Part shown: positions 11,185 through 25,500 of the stretch, one piece after another
How the letters are laid out: each line of letters begins with the position of its first letter
Numbering within the stretch: the stretch's first letter is position 1
NCBI GenBank assembly: GCA_945859605.1
Contig: OX243814.1
Coordinates: forward strand, 31,326,673 to 31,390,672
Direction: 5' to 3'
DNA length: 64,000 bases
From: Lumbricus rubellus
Lineage: Eukaryota; Annelida; Clitellata; Crassiclitellata; Lumbricidae
Made by a program: the position numbers and the translations under genes
The notes under the pieces: model-generated
What the model saw: the letters and a program-made list of their open reading frames with translations, nothing else
Told to the model about the DNA's origin: nothing
The model's database searches: none

Positions 11185-13514
11185 ATGGCCGATCGTCTGA
11201 GGTCGCTCCAGGTCTGTACCTCTTCCGTTCTTATAATTGTTGCGTCGAGTGTGTGTGTGCTTTGGAAACAGTTTTTTCCCCCAAAACGGAACTCATTTAG
11301 CGAAATTTTGCCAACATTGAAACATTATCGAGGGTTGGCAATTGGCTGGAATTGTCACCAGATGCATTAAAATATGCCTCGTGTATGTACGTATATGTGT
11401 GTGTAGTAGTAAGCAAGGCGAGGGTCTTCCCGGCATTTGGGGCTTGGATGTTTCGACTGGGAGCGTGGCTCGCCCCTCCCACCAAGCGGCTATTGATCCG
11501 CATCACAATTGATGCTGGCGGAGAAGCTGCTGGTGGTGGTGGTGATGGTGGTACTGCTAGCCGCTATTTTCTGTTGCCTGGATCATGATGATGATGACGA
11601 TGATGATGATGATGATGAGTGTGGGAATGATTATTACGATGATGATGTGGGGGGGGGCAGTCCGGATTGCGTGTCAGTCTGCACCATTTCCATTTCCAGG
11701 CCATGGCATTAAATGCCCCTCCCCTGGACGCACTAGACCATTGCCTCGTGGAGCATGAATAGAGGAGATGAGCCTCATATCCAGGTCATTTATATCCAGG
11801 CAGGTCAACAGCCGACTCGGTAAAGCTGGGAAAACATCAGGGGGTCAACATGGGGTTAGAAAGTTCAGGTTATGGGTCCCTGGATTTATGATGGATTTAT
11901 GAGGTTATGATGATGGCAGAGTCCGTGCAAGCCAATTGATTGTTTTGTTCATTTATTGCCGTGTGAATTGTTACACTGGAAATAGGAAATTCTGTTACTT
12001 ACAGACATCTGACATTCATTTAATAAACTGTTATGATCTCTTAATTTATGCAATGTTGCAGTTGTTCTATTTTGAGGAACAGGTGCATACATACATACCG
12101 TAAGCTTACGTAGAGGTTTTATATATAGGGCTGAAAGTGGTTTGGAAAAGTTGCTGGGTCGACGAGCCGATGCCTTTAAGCCAAAAAAATTTCTGAGGAC
12201 CTTTTTTAAGCATTTCCAGAAATTTTTCCAAAATCTGACCATTTTTACCTAGTTTTGGTAGCCTACGTGACAACCTTTCTTCTTAATGTTTGCCCCAAAT
12301 GGTTAAACACGCGACTCGGCTGAGACCCTGCACCAGCAGGTCACGAAAATCAATGCAGGGTCGCAGACCCGTCACCCCGACAGACCCGGCTCACTTTCAG
12401 CCCTGCATTATATGCAGAAGGCCAAAAGGCTAATACAGGCATATACATTATGAACCTTTGAGTGAGGCTGATGAAGTAGGTCTATGACATGCATTATCCC
12501 TGGACAGCTGTGAAGGTTTTCAAGTTTTAGAATTTACTTACCCGACACCCGTTAACGTAAACATTTCGATGACTCTTCAAAATAATAGTGAATAATTCTG
12601 TGTACAAATTATGTTGAGGCTATATTTTGTCAACACTGTGGTCATAAATGTCTGCTGCACATAAATGTCTGTTGCAGATGGACATGGTTGACCTCAAGTT
12701 CGCTCCTAAACTCGAGGCACACGAGATTATCTGTCCAGTGATCGGCAAAATCAATGCCTACATTCAGGTGAGTTTACGGGAGTCTTGCCAATTTTGTAAA
12801 TTAAATCGTGGCACACGGTCTGAACTTAGGTCTACTGTTATGTGTTGTTATTATTGTGCGATGGTTTAGTGATTAGTTTGCAGGGCTGTGAAACTGGGGT
12901 CCAAGTTCCACCAGGGCTGAAAATGTTTCTAAAATATCTGCTCCAGATGCACCCCCCTAGCGGAGGGGTGGTGCATGAGTGCAATGAGTACACTGATCAT
13001 ACATTGTTAATGAAGGTATGCTGAGTCTAAAAAAATTAAAGTTGCAAACATTTCGTTGTCATGTCTGATTGTAGACACTTTAACGATGAGCTGTATTGGT
13101 GAAAGTATATTTTTCTGACTTTACTTGGGGATATAAGAAAGACTGCGGGTTGAAGCCCTCCCAACTCCCCTGGCAATTCTCAGCCTGTGTTTAAGTGCAT
13201 TGCGAGCTATTCACCACCATAGACCACTGTGCATAGATCTCATGAAGCTTAAGACCCTTGTAAATAGGGTTTGGCATAGTATGAATTGCTAGTTTGAACG
13301 TTGCACTCGTAGGATTTCGATCTGGAGCTACACTGAAATAATATCTGTCCACTTTAGAAGCGAAGGCAACCGCGCATGCGCCGCAATCCATGTGAGGAGC
13401 TGTTTGCAGACTGCTCCATATTTGCATCCACGAGCGAATGATTAATTTCTCCCTCTAGCGGTGGCATTGGCTTCATCGTTAGTCGAGCATTATATTAATT
13501 ACCCTCTCATTGTC

Positions 13515-13546
<32 letters not shown>

Positions 13547-16500
13547 AGCTGAGTAGCGTGCTGACCTCACCACCGGAATTAATTTCTGCTATAACTGGAC
13601 GCTGCCGCCGACAACATTAAACCTGAACGGAATCGACCAGACGAGAGGTCCCTCCTCCACCCACCCACCACCCACCCTGGCACCCACCCACCACCCACCC
13701 TGGCACCCACCCACCACCCACCCTGGCACCCACCCACCACCCACCCTGGCACCCACCCACCACCCACCCTGGCACCCACCCACCACCCACCCTGGCACCC
13801 ACCCACCACCCACCCTGGCACCCACCCACCACCCTGGCACCCACCCACCATCCATCCACCACCATCCACCCATGTGTAACTGATATGGTGTGTTTGTCTC
13901 ACTTGGACCACCAGGCTGTTGATCACTGGCAACAAGTGTTTTGCAATGTTTGCCCTCCTCTTTCGACCATGCAGTGTTTATTCACAGTTCGGATATATAA
14001 TTATATATATATATATATATATATATTATATGCATAAGAGTGCAGGGATATATATATATATATATATTATATATGTGTGTATACTTTATATACATACACG
14101 GTGATTCATAAAAAAACGTTACCCTACATAAGTCAGCATAACTCATGTCGATGACCATCAAATTCAATGAAATTTCAGAATAGTATGGCTTGATGATCTA
14201 GCCAGGTGATATATAAATTATTTCACATTCGGAGTTATAATGACGTAACGCGGATGACAAAACTAATGACGTCACGATAATCTCGAGAAACAAGCAAGAT
14301 TCCAACGTTCCTGTCAGTCACTGAGGTTGTATCATGCAAACCTGGGCAATTTCATCTGGTTTAGCCACCTGGTGAGAAATTGTGTACTGTGGCAGCACCC
14401 AGTAACAATCAGGATGTTCGCAATCACGTATCTGCCGGTGCACAGAAGAGGGACGTTTCAGCAAATCGTCTTTTGCGGAATCGACCAATTTTCAGCAAAT
14501 CCCTTATGGCATCGGTCGGGTCTCTGCACTTGGTAGTACGAACATATGGATTTCATCAAACCAGATGTTGAGGTCAATGGACAATATTACAGAGATATTC
14601 CAGTTTGCCATTCATTTGTGACATTACGGAGTAGGCTTATTTCATCGTCCATCATAATAGCGCTCGTGCGCACAGAGCTCGAGAGACCGTTGCGTATTGG
14701 AAACTGAAACTCTTGATTTCACCCCGCCTATCTTGTGGCTGCCCAATAGTCTTGATTTAAATCTAGTAGACTAAAAGATACATGCATGTAGTATTATGCA
14801 AGAAAATGTTCACATAAGTTGAATATGAGAGGTCAACGAGTTGTGTCGTCGAATTGTGGAGGCATCGGACACAATGGATCAGCGCATCATTGGTGAATCA
14901 TCCAAGAAATGCGTATGCGTCTTCGCGCATGCGTATCTGCCAAATGAGGGTACTTTCGAAAATAAATTTTAACTTCCATAATGTTCATAAATGAATCCTC
15001 TATCTTCACCTAAAATTTCGTCATCATAACCCAATGTTTGGCGGAGTTACAGTAAAATATGTAGGGTAACGTTTTTTTATGAATCACCGTGTAGTTATAT
15101 GCATATGCATGATATAGTCTTGTCCAGACTGTCCAGTGAATGTTTGAAGGGGAACACTCTCAATACTAGCAGGAACCATTCGTGTCATGTTGAGAGACTT
15201 CTAGAATAATATATCTGCTGCATGCACTTCATCCAGCAGCGTCTGTGGCTCTCCTCATTGGTCAGTCTGGACTCTGTCGTCATATTGATATTAAATCCGG
15301 AGGGCCATAGTCTGGATGACGACATTATTTCTCAAGATATGCATTCCAATGTCACCTTTGACCCAGGTCTCTTTCATTAGACACTGCTGCTGCTGTGAGT
15401 GTGCGTGCCACAGTGCCACAGTGTGAGGTATGGATTACTCTACCTGTTGTTGTGGGCATGGGCGTCCACAGCGGGGCGCAAGGGGGCGCAAGTGCGCCCC
15501 TCTGGATTTTTCGCATAGTTTGCACATAAATTTAGATTATTTTGTTGTGATTGTTACAACGCGATTTTCAATGTTTCTTTGGGCGCATAACGTATAGGTA
15601 GGCTATAGTATTCTCTCGTGGTAATATGGAAATTCAAACTGGTAATATGGAAATTCAAACTGGTAATATGGACATTCAAACTGGTAATATGGAAATTCAA
15701 ACTGGTATTATGGAAATTCAAACTGTCACCCATTAAATTTAGACCATGTGACAATTATTTAGAAGTTTGCGCCCCCCTAGAAAAATTCCTGCGGACGCCC
15801 ATGGTTGTGGGAAATGCAGAACTTGTTACCTGGCTCAGGTGAACATGTAATGGAGTTGCCTAGATATCAAATCTTGTCTACAGACAAACGAGCTCAGCTT
15901 ATTATTAGCTGTTCGATCCATTAAGACATATGATAGGCATTACCGTCTTTGCATTGCATTGCTGGTGTATTATTATTATTGTCATGACAGTCGGCCTTCC
16001 ATTGAAACATGCACAATGTCATGTGACAATGATGTTGGTAGTGGTGGCAACATTGTGGTAACAAGGATATGTGTGGTGTTGCCCTCCTCCTTTGTTGTGG
16101 ATTGGGACTGGCACCACCTGGAAGCGACTGTGGCAGAGTTGAGCAATGAGTGTAGTGGCCAGTTGACTCTGTTTATGACACAGTGGATGAGGTGTAGCTG
16201 TTTACGCTGTTGTGTTGGAGGTTAGGAACCTATTTAGTGTGTCATGTGAAATTGGTGATTTTTGTCAAGTCAAACCAGGTGAATGGGATGATACTTAAAG
16301 AATGATATCACAAGATCAAGAACAGGGTTGAAAGCATGACAATCTATTTTATAGTAGGCTTTCTGACTGTTTGAGAGCCATGTTGTAAGCTTATTCCATT
16401 TAGAAATTTTCTCAATTAAATTACTCGTACTTAATTGAATTGCAACAGCGATCTTTATTAAGGAAGTGACTGTTTATAATGCACATTCCTAAAGTCTTGT

Positions 16501-19500
16501 CATATATATGCAGGCTGCAATTGGAACCATTTGCACTCACTGACTTCAGCTGGTGCCTAATGCTCTTGTCAGTCTGACAATCATTGCTGCAGATACACAG
16601 CCTACTCTAAGTGATGCAAGTCTAAGTGATGCAAGTCTAAGTGATGCAAGTCTAAGTGATGCAAGTCCGCAGTGTTTTTGTCAAAAGAAGAAACGAGAGA
16701 AGCCACTAAATGCTTGTGGCACTCATGGCGTCTGCACCAGAATGTAAGCCTTAACTGTAAACACAGCTGTTTATTCAGAACCCCAGAAGAGCTATTTCAG
16801 GGCAACCAGCTGAACGATTTGTGCCCCGTTTAGTTTAAGATCCATTACATGCCAAGCAGAGTTTTTTGTATGCATATCCAAAAGTGGCCCGCCAGGCCTA
16901 AAAATATGGCCATCATCTCTGAAAGAATTAGCAAAAATGTATGAAAAGCATTGACAATTTGGACAGGATAGAACACATAATTATTTTCTATTACAAATTA
17001 TTTTATTTCGACGTCCATAAACAACATCAAACATTCTTTTTTGATTCAATTATGACAATTTTATATGCTTTTAGTTAATTAAACTTTAGCCTTGTGGCCC
17101 CCTAATGTTCTTCAGCCAAGAAAAAGTGGCCCTCATGTTCTCAAACTTGGAAAAAGTGTCCCTCAAGTCAAAAAAGGTTGGGAACCACTGATGTAGGCCT
17201 ATTCATGTATAAAGATACTTAATATATATATAGCACCCTTTAAACTGTGCAGCACAAAGCACAGCACACATGACTGGCTATCTGTCAGATCTAAGCTACC
17301 GTATTGACTTCTATGAAGCACAATTATTGATGGCTGCAGTGGATGTAAAGCCGCTGCAGCTGTTGCCATCTTTGCTTTCATTTTCATAAAGCTCTGTTGT
17401 GTTTTACCACATAAAGCTCTGTTGTGTTTAACCCTTTACCGACCAAAGTGTAGTAAATGTATTGGAAATTCTACACCCTCGGTCAGTAAAAGGTTAAGGG
17501 GAAGCCATCAATCCATAGTGGTGAGCATTATAACACATGAAGACAATTAACACTCGCTGACCAGTATCTAATGCATTTAAGTATATATCTAATGTATTTA
17601 AGTATATATCTAATGTATTTAAGTATATATCTAATGCATTTAAGTATGCCTGGGCTTCTTTCTATTACGCATCTTTGGGAAACCTCTCAGAAGCGCAGTA
17701 GATACATTTATTTCACCACGAAGGTAGAAAGTAAAAGAAACACAATTATGTACATACAGATCTGTGCAAAACTGGCAGGGCTTAAAGTGTGCCTGGACGG
17801 TCGTGGACGGCATTCAGGCACTTATTTTAAAATCTGAACACCGTCCTGCCACTTATTTGGTCCAAACAGCAGAGAACGGTAAGGAGCGTCCAGGTGCTTC
17901 TTTTTCTACATTTTAAGCACTTAAAACCGGCATATATAAAAACGTTCACTCCTGCAATGTAATGTGGGTAGATATATATTAACACCATAATCATATTACA
18001 ACGAGGTACAAGTTCAACATTATAGCTGTATCCTCTGCCACATACTTGGAGGACACTGGTGCTTGCTATGCAATGCAAGATATCAACCAATCAAAACAAG
18101 ACTTATTCAAGATCCTCATACAGAGTAATTAATTATTTGAGAGCCAAGACTCTCTGAAGTGCATGTTAACACTGCAAAGCGTTTCCTGATGTGGGGGAGT
18201 GGGTTTCTGAACATGGTTGCCTAATTTGCCTTGTAGGAGGTTTGAACCTAGTACACGTTACTTGACATGTAGGCCTACTTGCCCAAAAGCTGCTAAGTCG
18301 CTTGTTAACTGACGCGTGGTATATTACAGGGGCGTCTATCCTATGGGGGGGATGGCGCGGAATGCGCCATTGCAAAAATTGGGGGGGAATAAATTTATTG
18401 CAGTTGGGGGGGACATAAGATTTTTGTCCATATAAAAAGAAATTAGCACTGCACTTGTTGTAGTATATTTATTTGATAATGAACAAAATAGTATCCTATT
18501 CCCCCCCCCCAACTGGAGCAAAACCTGTGCAAAGCGTCTATAAGCTTACCGGCCATAAGACGCCAAATAGCCTACTCCGCTCACTCCCCTGCGCTTGCGT
18601 GCTTACGCACAACAGATCATATTACTTACTTACTGACCAAAATGAAACAAGCAGTGCCTGTGCCAGATTACGTCATTACCAGTCAACTCTACTTTAATTA
18701 CTATCTATCATCTATGGTTAAAATTTATTGTTTTCGTCCGATTATTGGATTATAATATTGAATTTAAAATGCCTCGCGAAAAACAACAGTATAAATATCA
18801 ATGCAAAGAACCCAGCTGTAATTTAATGGTTCGTAGCGACAAATGGAACGACCATTGCAAGAATAAACATGGATACAAATTTCTAAGGTAAATCAATTAC
18901 TAACATTAATTATTAGTATAGTCTGTAACATCACACGCGGACTAATAATATCCATAACTCGTAATCTCGTATTCATGAACGCTGCATTTGTAGACACAGA
19001 GTACAGACTAGCCACTATAATCCTTCAGCTCTCTCTATTGACTGTGACTGTGAGGGTTATCAGAAAAAATTATTGAAATGAAGATGAGTAGTTTTGTAGG
19101 CCTATCATCTGCCGAGTCATGTAACCCGTGTTGCCTCTGTGTGGCCGAATGGATCACGTCGCACCGACTCGCACGTCTTTCGTGCCGGTCGGCGCGAAAG
19201 GGCCTGGGTTCAACTCCATAATTCCATCATCCATGAAACCGTCTTGTGGAGTGGAGCAACTTTTAACCATAAAAGTACAGCTGTTAAACGATTTGACATT
19301 GACATATAAGTGGTAGTTAGCCTAATCATAATGATCTTGGCGTCTATCTTACTTACTATGATTACGAGTTGAAAAAGAAACTGGCACTGGTCCTATGTGA
19401 TCCCCTGCATCTACACGGTTGTATATATTCGCCAGCTCAACCCGCGTTTTCCACTCCTATTCTATTGATCCGCCACCGTTTCTTCATTCCTTGAATCCTT

Positions 19501-22500
19501 GTTACGTCTTATCTTATTTTCAGAGATTTGGAAATCAAGTACATCGTTGTACAAATACGCAGAAATGGAGCCTGGGAGAAATTTACAACTGGAAACCCAA
19601 GGTCGCCAGCACCAGATAACAGTCATGAAGACGTTCCTGGTTCTAGTAGTTTAACAAGGGATGTTGAAGATAATGCTAGGCAGTGGCAACTGTCCAACTC
19701 GCTACAACCAACTACCGCGGACTTGACTGTTGCATCAACTGAAAGGCTAGACGATGTGGACATGCCGATTTCATCTGTTGCGCGTGGTATTCTAGCAGAT
19801 CATATGTCACTCGAATCACCAATGCATCCAGCTGCTGCTGGTCTTGCCAGTGAAGACAGTGATCAACCTACCACCGACCAACCATCTGATGATGAAACAG
19901 ATGCACAGCTTGAAAACAACAGTACAGTCAGTACTGCAAGTCCAGTTCAAGGGAGGGCGTCCAACGAAGCTTCGACTTATTCTGAGTACGATCCAGTTAA
20001 AGTGGCCAGACAGCACATTGATGGATCAGTCATAACTATGTTCGTAAATAATTCTTGTCAACCAGATTCATCTTTCGTCTTTCCCAAATCCGACACCCGG
20101 TCATTTCTTCATTCCTGGTTTTTTCGCGAAATGCCAGACGGATCTAAAGAACGGCGATCTTGGCTATCGTACAGTACATCGACCGACAGGGCATATTGTT
20201 TGGACTGTTTGCTTTTTGGTGGTCCATCTGCTGCAGAAGTATGGACTAAAAGTGGATTCCAGGGCTGGGTACAACGTCATGGAATTCGCGACATTTGTTT
20301 ACATGAATCCTCAACATGCCACCGAGACGCCGAAATGGCCCATCTGCGCTGGGTTGGAAAAAAAAGAATTGACCAGCATCTTGCCAACCAGCGGAATACT
20401 CAGATTGAGCAAAACAGACAAGTTGTTTATGTTGAAATCAAAGCCATCAAATATCTTGCCAAGGAAATGATGGCACTCCGTGGCCATTTTTCATTTTATG
20501 GAAAGTTTTTGAACTTGTTTAAATTGCTTGCCGAATTTGACCAGAGTTCTGCCCTGTATCTTGCAAAGTTGGATGCAATGCGAGAAAACGACACTAAGAG
20601 GAAACCAGAGGTAAATTTCCTGAGCCCCGGAAATGTTCGTCGTCTTCTTGGCATCATTAAGTCAATGATTGTGGAAAACATTGTCAGTGACATCCGTCGA
20701 CAAGGCAGGTGCTCGCTTATTAGCGATGGGACACAAGATAAGTCGAAACTTGAAGCACAATGTGTTATTATGCGGTACATCGAAGGATGTGGTGACGACT
20801 TGCACCCCGTGGAGCGTCTCGTTGATGTCTTCACATCTGGAGAGACTAGTGGAAAAGTACTTGCTGATACGATTATGAAAAGTTTAGACGTCGCTGGTAT
20901 TGATCTCAATTGGCTAGTTGGTCAAAGTTTTGATGGGGCTTCGAATATGCGGGGTAACATTTCCGGATTGAAAACACAAATTCAACAGCATGCCAAGAAA
21001 GCTATCTACATCTGGTGTCATGCGCATAGACTAAATCTTGTCGTTGAATCTGTGCTCGCATGCAGTGTTGAAAACAGTAAGACGATTGGTCTGATGCAGG
21101 AGTTGCACACATTCTTCAACGGCCACAAACGTCATGCTGTTCTGGTTAAAATGCAGACTAATCAACGGTACTGCATGACACTTAAGCGTGTCTCCGAGAC
21201 AACTCGCTCATGGCGAAGCGTCGAGGATGGCATTAACACTCTTATTGAGTGTTATGAAGTGGTTACTGATGCACTCGAGGCACTGAAGACATCTAGAACA
21301 TCAGACGCAGTCACTGTTAGTGGGGCATCCGGCCTACTCAAGCGGCTTGATGAATTCGACGTCATTGTTTGTATGTTCGTTTTGCGTTCAATCCTGCGCG
21401 TGACAGGACCGGTCTCCAGGATGCTACAGGGCGTAGGCACAGATCTCGCAATAGCGTCCACACTGATCGAAGCCTGCATCAACCAGTTTCGTAAATGCAG
21501 AGGTTCTGTTGATGACGCATGGGAGAAGGTACTGTCAGATGCTAGAGCATTTGCTGCAAAGCATGGTATAGAGCCAAAGTTGCATCAGAAGAGGCAACGC
21601 AAGACAAAGAAGATGCCAGGTGAACAGTGTTCGGATGAGCGCGTCGTTGACGATGATCAGGCACTGAAGGTTAATGTTTACATTCGATCCCTTGATACCG
21701 TCCTTGTCGCCTTAGAAGATCGGTTTTCAGACGAAAATCTCCTTTTTCTAAAGCAGATACAACTATTCACGCCGAAGAGCTTATCAAAAGGAACTCGAGT
21801 CGCAGAGGATGACATTGCTGAATTGTGCGAGTTCTATGGACTTTCGGCTGTCCAACTTGCCAGAGAGCGAAACGATTTCCTCGATGTGTATTCCGATTTG
21901 GAGCAGGTTGTCACAATTGACCACCAAACTCAAACTGCAAAGCATGACCAGTCTGAGACGATTGCTGTCGCTGATGATGACGACGAATGTGAATGTGACT
22001 CAGAAGAACCAGGATCTGATGCCAAATGGATGGAACAAAGTTTCATCAAACCACTACGTATTGTGCAACAAATTTCGTCGTATCCTCATCTGTCGTCTTT
22101 GTACAAAGTGTTATCTACGTTGGCAGTATCGAGTTGCAGTGCGGAACGGGTGATGAGCCGTATCCGTATCGTCAAGAACAGACTTCGATCAACAATGGTT
22201 GACGACTACTTTTCGGCATTGTTGGTTCTCTCAACTGAGAAAGACATTCTCGACAAAATCGTCATCAACGACATCATCAATCGATTTGCAGCACTGTCTA
22301 GACCACTCAGCAAACACCTCATTTATTCATGAACTTTTAGACTTTTGGTCGACCGTCCACTCTATCGAACTGATGTCCGGACGGTATATTGAATTAAAAT
22401 TGGATAGGTCTGGATTGTTGCATTTGTAAAAACATCTTTTTTCACTCCAAGTGTTACCTACGCGCACTTCGCGCAGCAAAAAATTTAAAAATCTAGGCGG

Positions 22501-25500
22501 GAGGGGGTGTCCCCCTTCCGCACCCACCCCCTTGGGGGGGAAGGCGCCATGAACTCACTTTTAAGTTGGGGGGGATAGACGCCCCTGGTATATTATGATT
22601 AAAAATGTTACAATTATCTATAAATGTTTTGCCTTGCAGGCTGCTTAGTATGTAGTTAGCAGTCTTATCATGTCAGTATTGAGCAGCACCTATTGCACCT
22701 GCATTTGCATTTGCACGATGATTTGATAGATTGATGTAGTAATGATAATTATAAATGAAAGATATTGCAATGCTTTGATGTCGTCGCCCCAAAACGGATG
22801 TTTCGCATGATGAATGGAAGTGGCGATGGCAAAAAGAAGTTGTGAGATTTATTGATGATTCTGACATTCTGGAAATCAATCACGCTTTACGAATCTTTGA
22901 AGTCGTCGTACGTGACCGTGTAATGGCTGTCACCATAATTCAGTGATTTTTAAAGTGACAATCTTTGCAGGACAATCACCGCAATAGTTACTGCAGTTCA
23001 GGTTCAATTTTAATTACTATTCCTGATTAGTGTGCAGCAATAAAGTTAATGTTAATGTTAATTATCCAGTCGTTAGATGAAATTGTGTAAAAAAAGCCTT
23101 ATGTTGCAAATGTCTGCCTTTTCATGATTAAAATCAAATTTAATGTGAAATTTAGACATCTAAGATAGTTTAATCTATGATCTAATGTGAATTCTTGATT
23201 TAATCAAATTTATATACATGTAATTATTTCATCTACGAATCTAAGGTTATCAAAGATTTTTGATCTAATTTTAATATCTTTTAAAATTGATGTGTACATT
23301 AGCCTGAAAGGAAATACAGAAATTGCATTTTCATACTTAACTTAATTGCATGTGATGCCTGTTTTGTTTTCATGGTGAAAGTGAAGTTAGGTACTTAATT
23401 AAGTGAAGTTGGGCACTTGACTGTGGCTGATTTCTATCGATGACTGCCTCTCTCTGTCTTTTACAGCTAGATTCATTGTGCTCATTGCTGGTGGTTTCGT
23501 TGTTCCAGTGCCACTGGTGAGAACTGATGGCCTGGATAGATCTAATGTGAGCCCAACAAACATCAGCAGACCATTGTCTGCTAACACTCATTGTCTTGGA
23601 TCTGTCCAGGGGCGCAACCAGAAAATTTTCCTGGGGGGTGCTCAGAATTTTTATTGTAAGCGCCGAAGGTGCGAAGCAGCGAGTGCGGAGGGTTCGAGGC
23701 CAATGCCGACTAAGGGGTCTGCGGAGCGTCGTAAGCTTCCCCCAGCGGGGTCTGAGGAGGAACCCCAGAAACCAACGTATTTTTTACTTTTGACAACAGC
23801 TAGAGCGCGTTTCAGGCTCTTGTTTGACAGCTGTATTTATGAGCAAGCTAGTCATGAAAACTTCTGAAAAATATGGTTGATGACTTCAAAAATGTCCTTC
23901 CGGATTTGTTTAGATATGACAAAAGTCTTGGCGGAATTAATAACAAGTGTTTAATCTAGCCCCTCTCCCAATAACCAGTGTTTTATCAAGTCCATTCTGT
24001 GGGAATCAATTTTTCTGGTGAAAATCGAGCATCCGACTGAAAATCTCCACAGCACGTGGCGCCGAGAGGGCATGGGCTTTGGGAGGGGATGTGCCCCTTC
24101 GCATCAGAAATTGTCTAATTCCACTCTGCAATGGCAGCGTTTTAAGCTGTACCATTTTAAGATGTCAACTTAGCAAAATAACTTTATTAATTCAGTGCTG
24201 ATAAACAAGAGTTGTTTAGGATTTCAACTTAGGCCTAGCAGGGAAAGGGGTTTGGGCAGAGGGATAGGCTTTCTCCCCAGCACATAATTTTTATTTCCAC
24301 ACTTCAGTGGTATCATTTTAGGCTGTCTTTTGAACGAAATTTATCATATCATTGCTGAAAGACATGGTGTAAGACTTCAATGCCACTCTCCATTGTTTAA
24401 TTTTTTAATTTCCATACTGTAATGGTAGGCCTTTAAGCTGTCATCTGAATAAAATTGTTCATTTTCAATGCTGATAGTCACAGATTTTAGTTTAAAATTT
24501 CAGAGCGTTGCTTCGCAATTACTTAAAAGTTTGGGATTTGCACAATGCACAGTGCACCGTGACTCTTAAAGCTGTCGTTTTTACAAAATAGCTCATGATT
24601 TTAGTGCTCAGAGACGTTAGGCCTATAAGCTTATAAGATTTAAATAAATGTCTCTTCCATCGTCTAAGAATTTTCTATTTACACATGCGGTAATGACAGC
24701 ATTTTAGCCTGTGCCACCCTGTGGTCTTAACTCTGAGTATATATCTTGAAGAGGCGCTATATAAATTCTCAGAATGAATGAATGAATGAATGAATGAATG
24801 AATATTGTTCATTATGGATAAACAGTGGATTATACTGCAGAAATTTATAATAATATTCATGAGGTATTTATGACATATTGGAGGATATAAGCATCTCCGT
24901 TCCTTACCACAAACTTTGGGGGTTTAAAACTTCAGAAGTTCAGACTGTTGCCTCACAGTTACTTACTTCTCCCATATCGCCTTAAATTATATCCGCCATG
25001 ACAGTAAGTTATGCACATTATAATAGGTTATAGTAGGAAGCAAGATCATGATAGACCTATAGGCCTAATATGGCAGTTTATGTAATTCAATATAATAAAC
25101 AGCAACTAAAAACTACTATCATTTTGTCAAATTTGTGGGAAAATTTTCATTTGTGGACGCTTTCGCCGCAAGAAATGTCTCGATCAAACATAGCTGAATA
25201 TTTTATTTGAAGAAAAAGCAGTAACTTTTAGGCCTAAACAAAATAGCACACACGGCACTATCAATTAAGTCGTAACATAGGCCCTATTATCAATAAATTG
25301 GTGAGACACTGTAATGTAAAGGTACAGGCATATCGCTAATGCTTTTAATTGATCACTAGACAAACTCTCGAGACTCAGACAAACTCAGGTAGACCAGCTA
25401 AACACTGAAATCTAGTGCTTTATGAACCATGAATTTGACTAAGATTATAATAGGCTACAGAAGAATGAAGGAACTTGCTTGATTGTGTAATCTGAAAGAC

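Larger units (their letters stand above)
11212..12677. other. NDRG intron 1
   Basis: It contains a GAT-rich microsatellite (about 11586-11648) and an inverted-repeat element (12127-12405). No other gene-like sequence was seen. Confidence 0.6.

Noticed and set aside
20496..20909. 137-residue minus-strand frame
   Set aside because: Antisense shadow of the hAT transposase.
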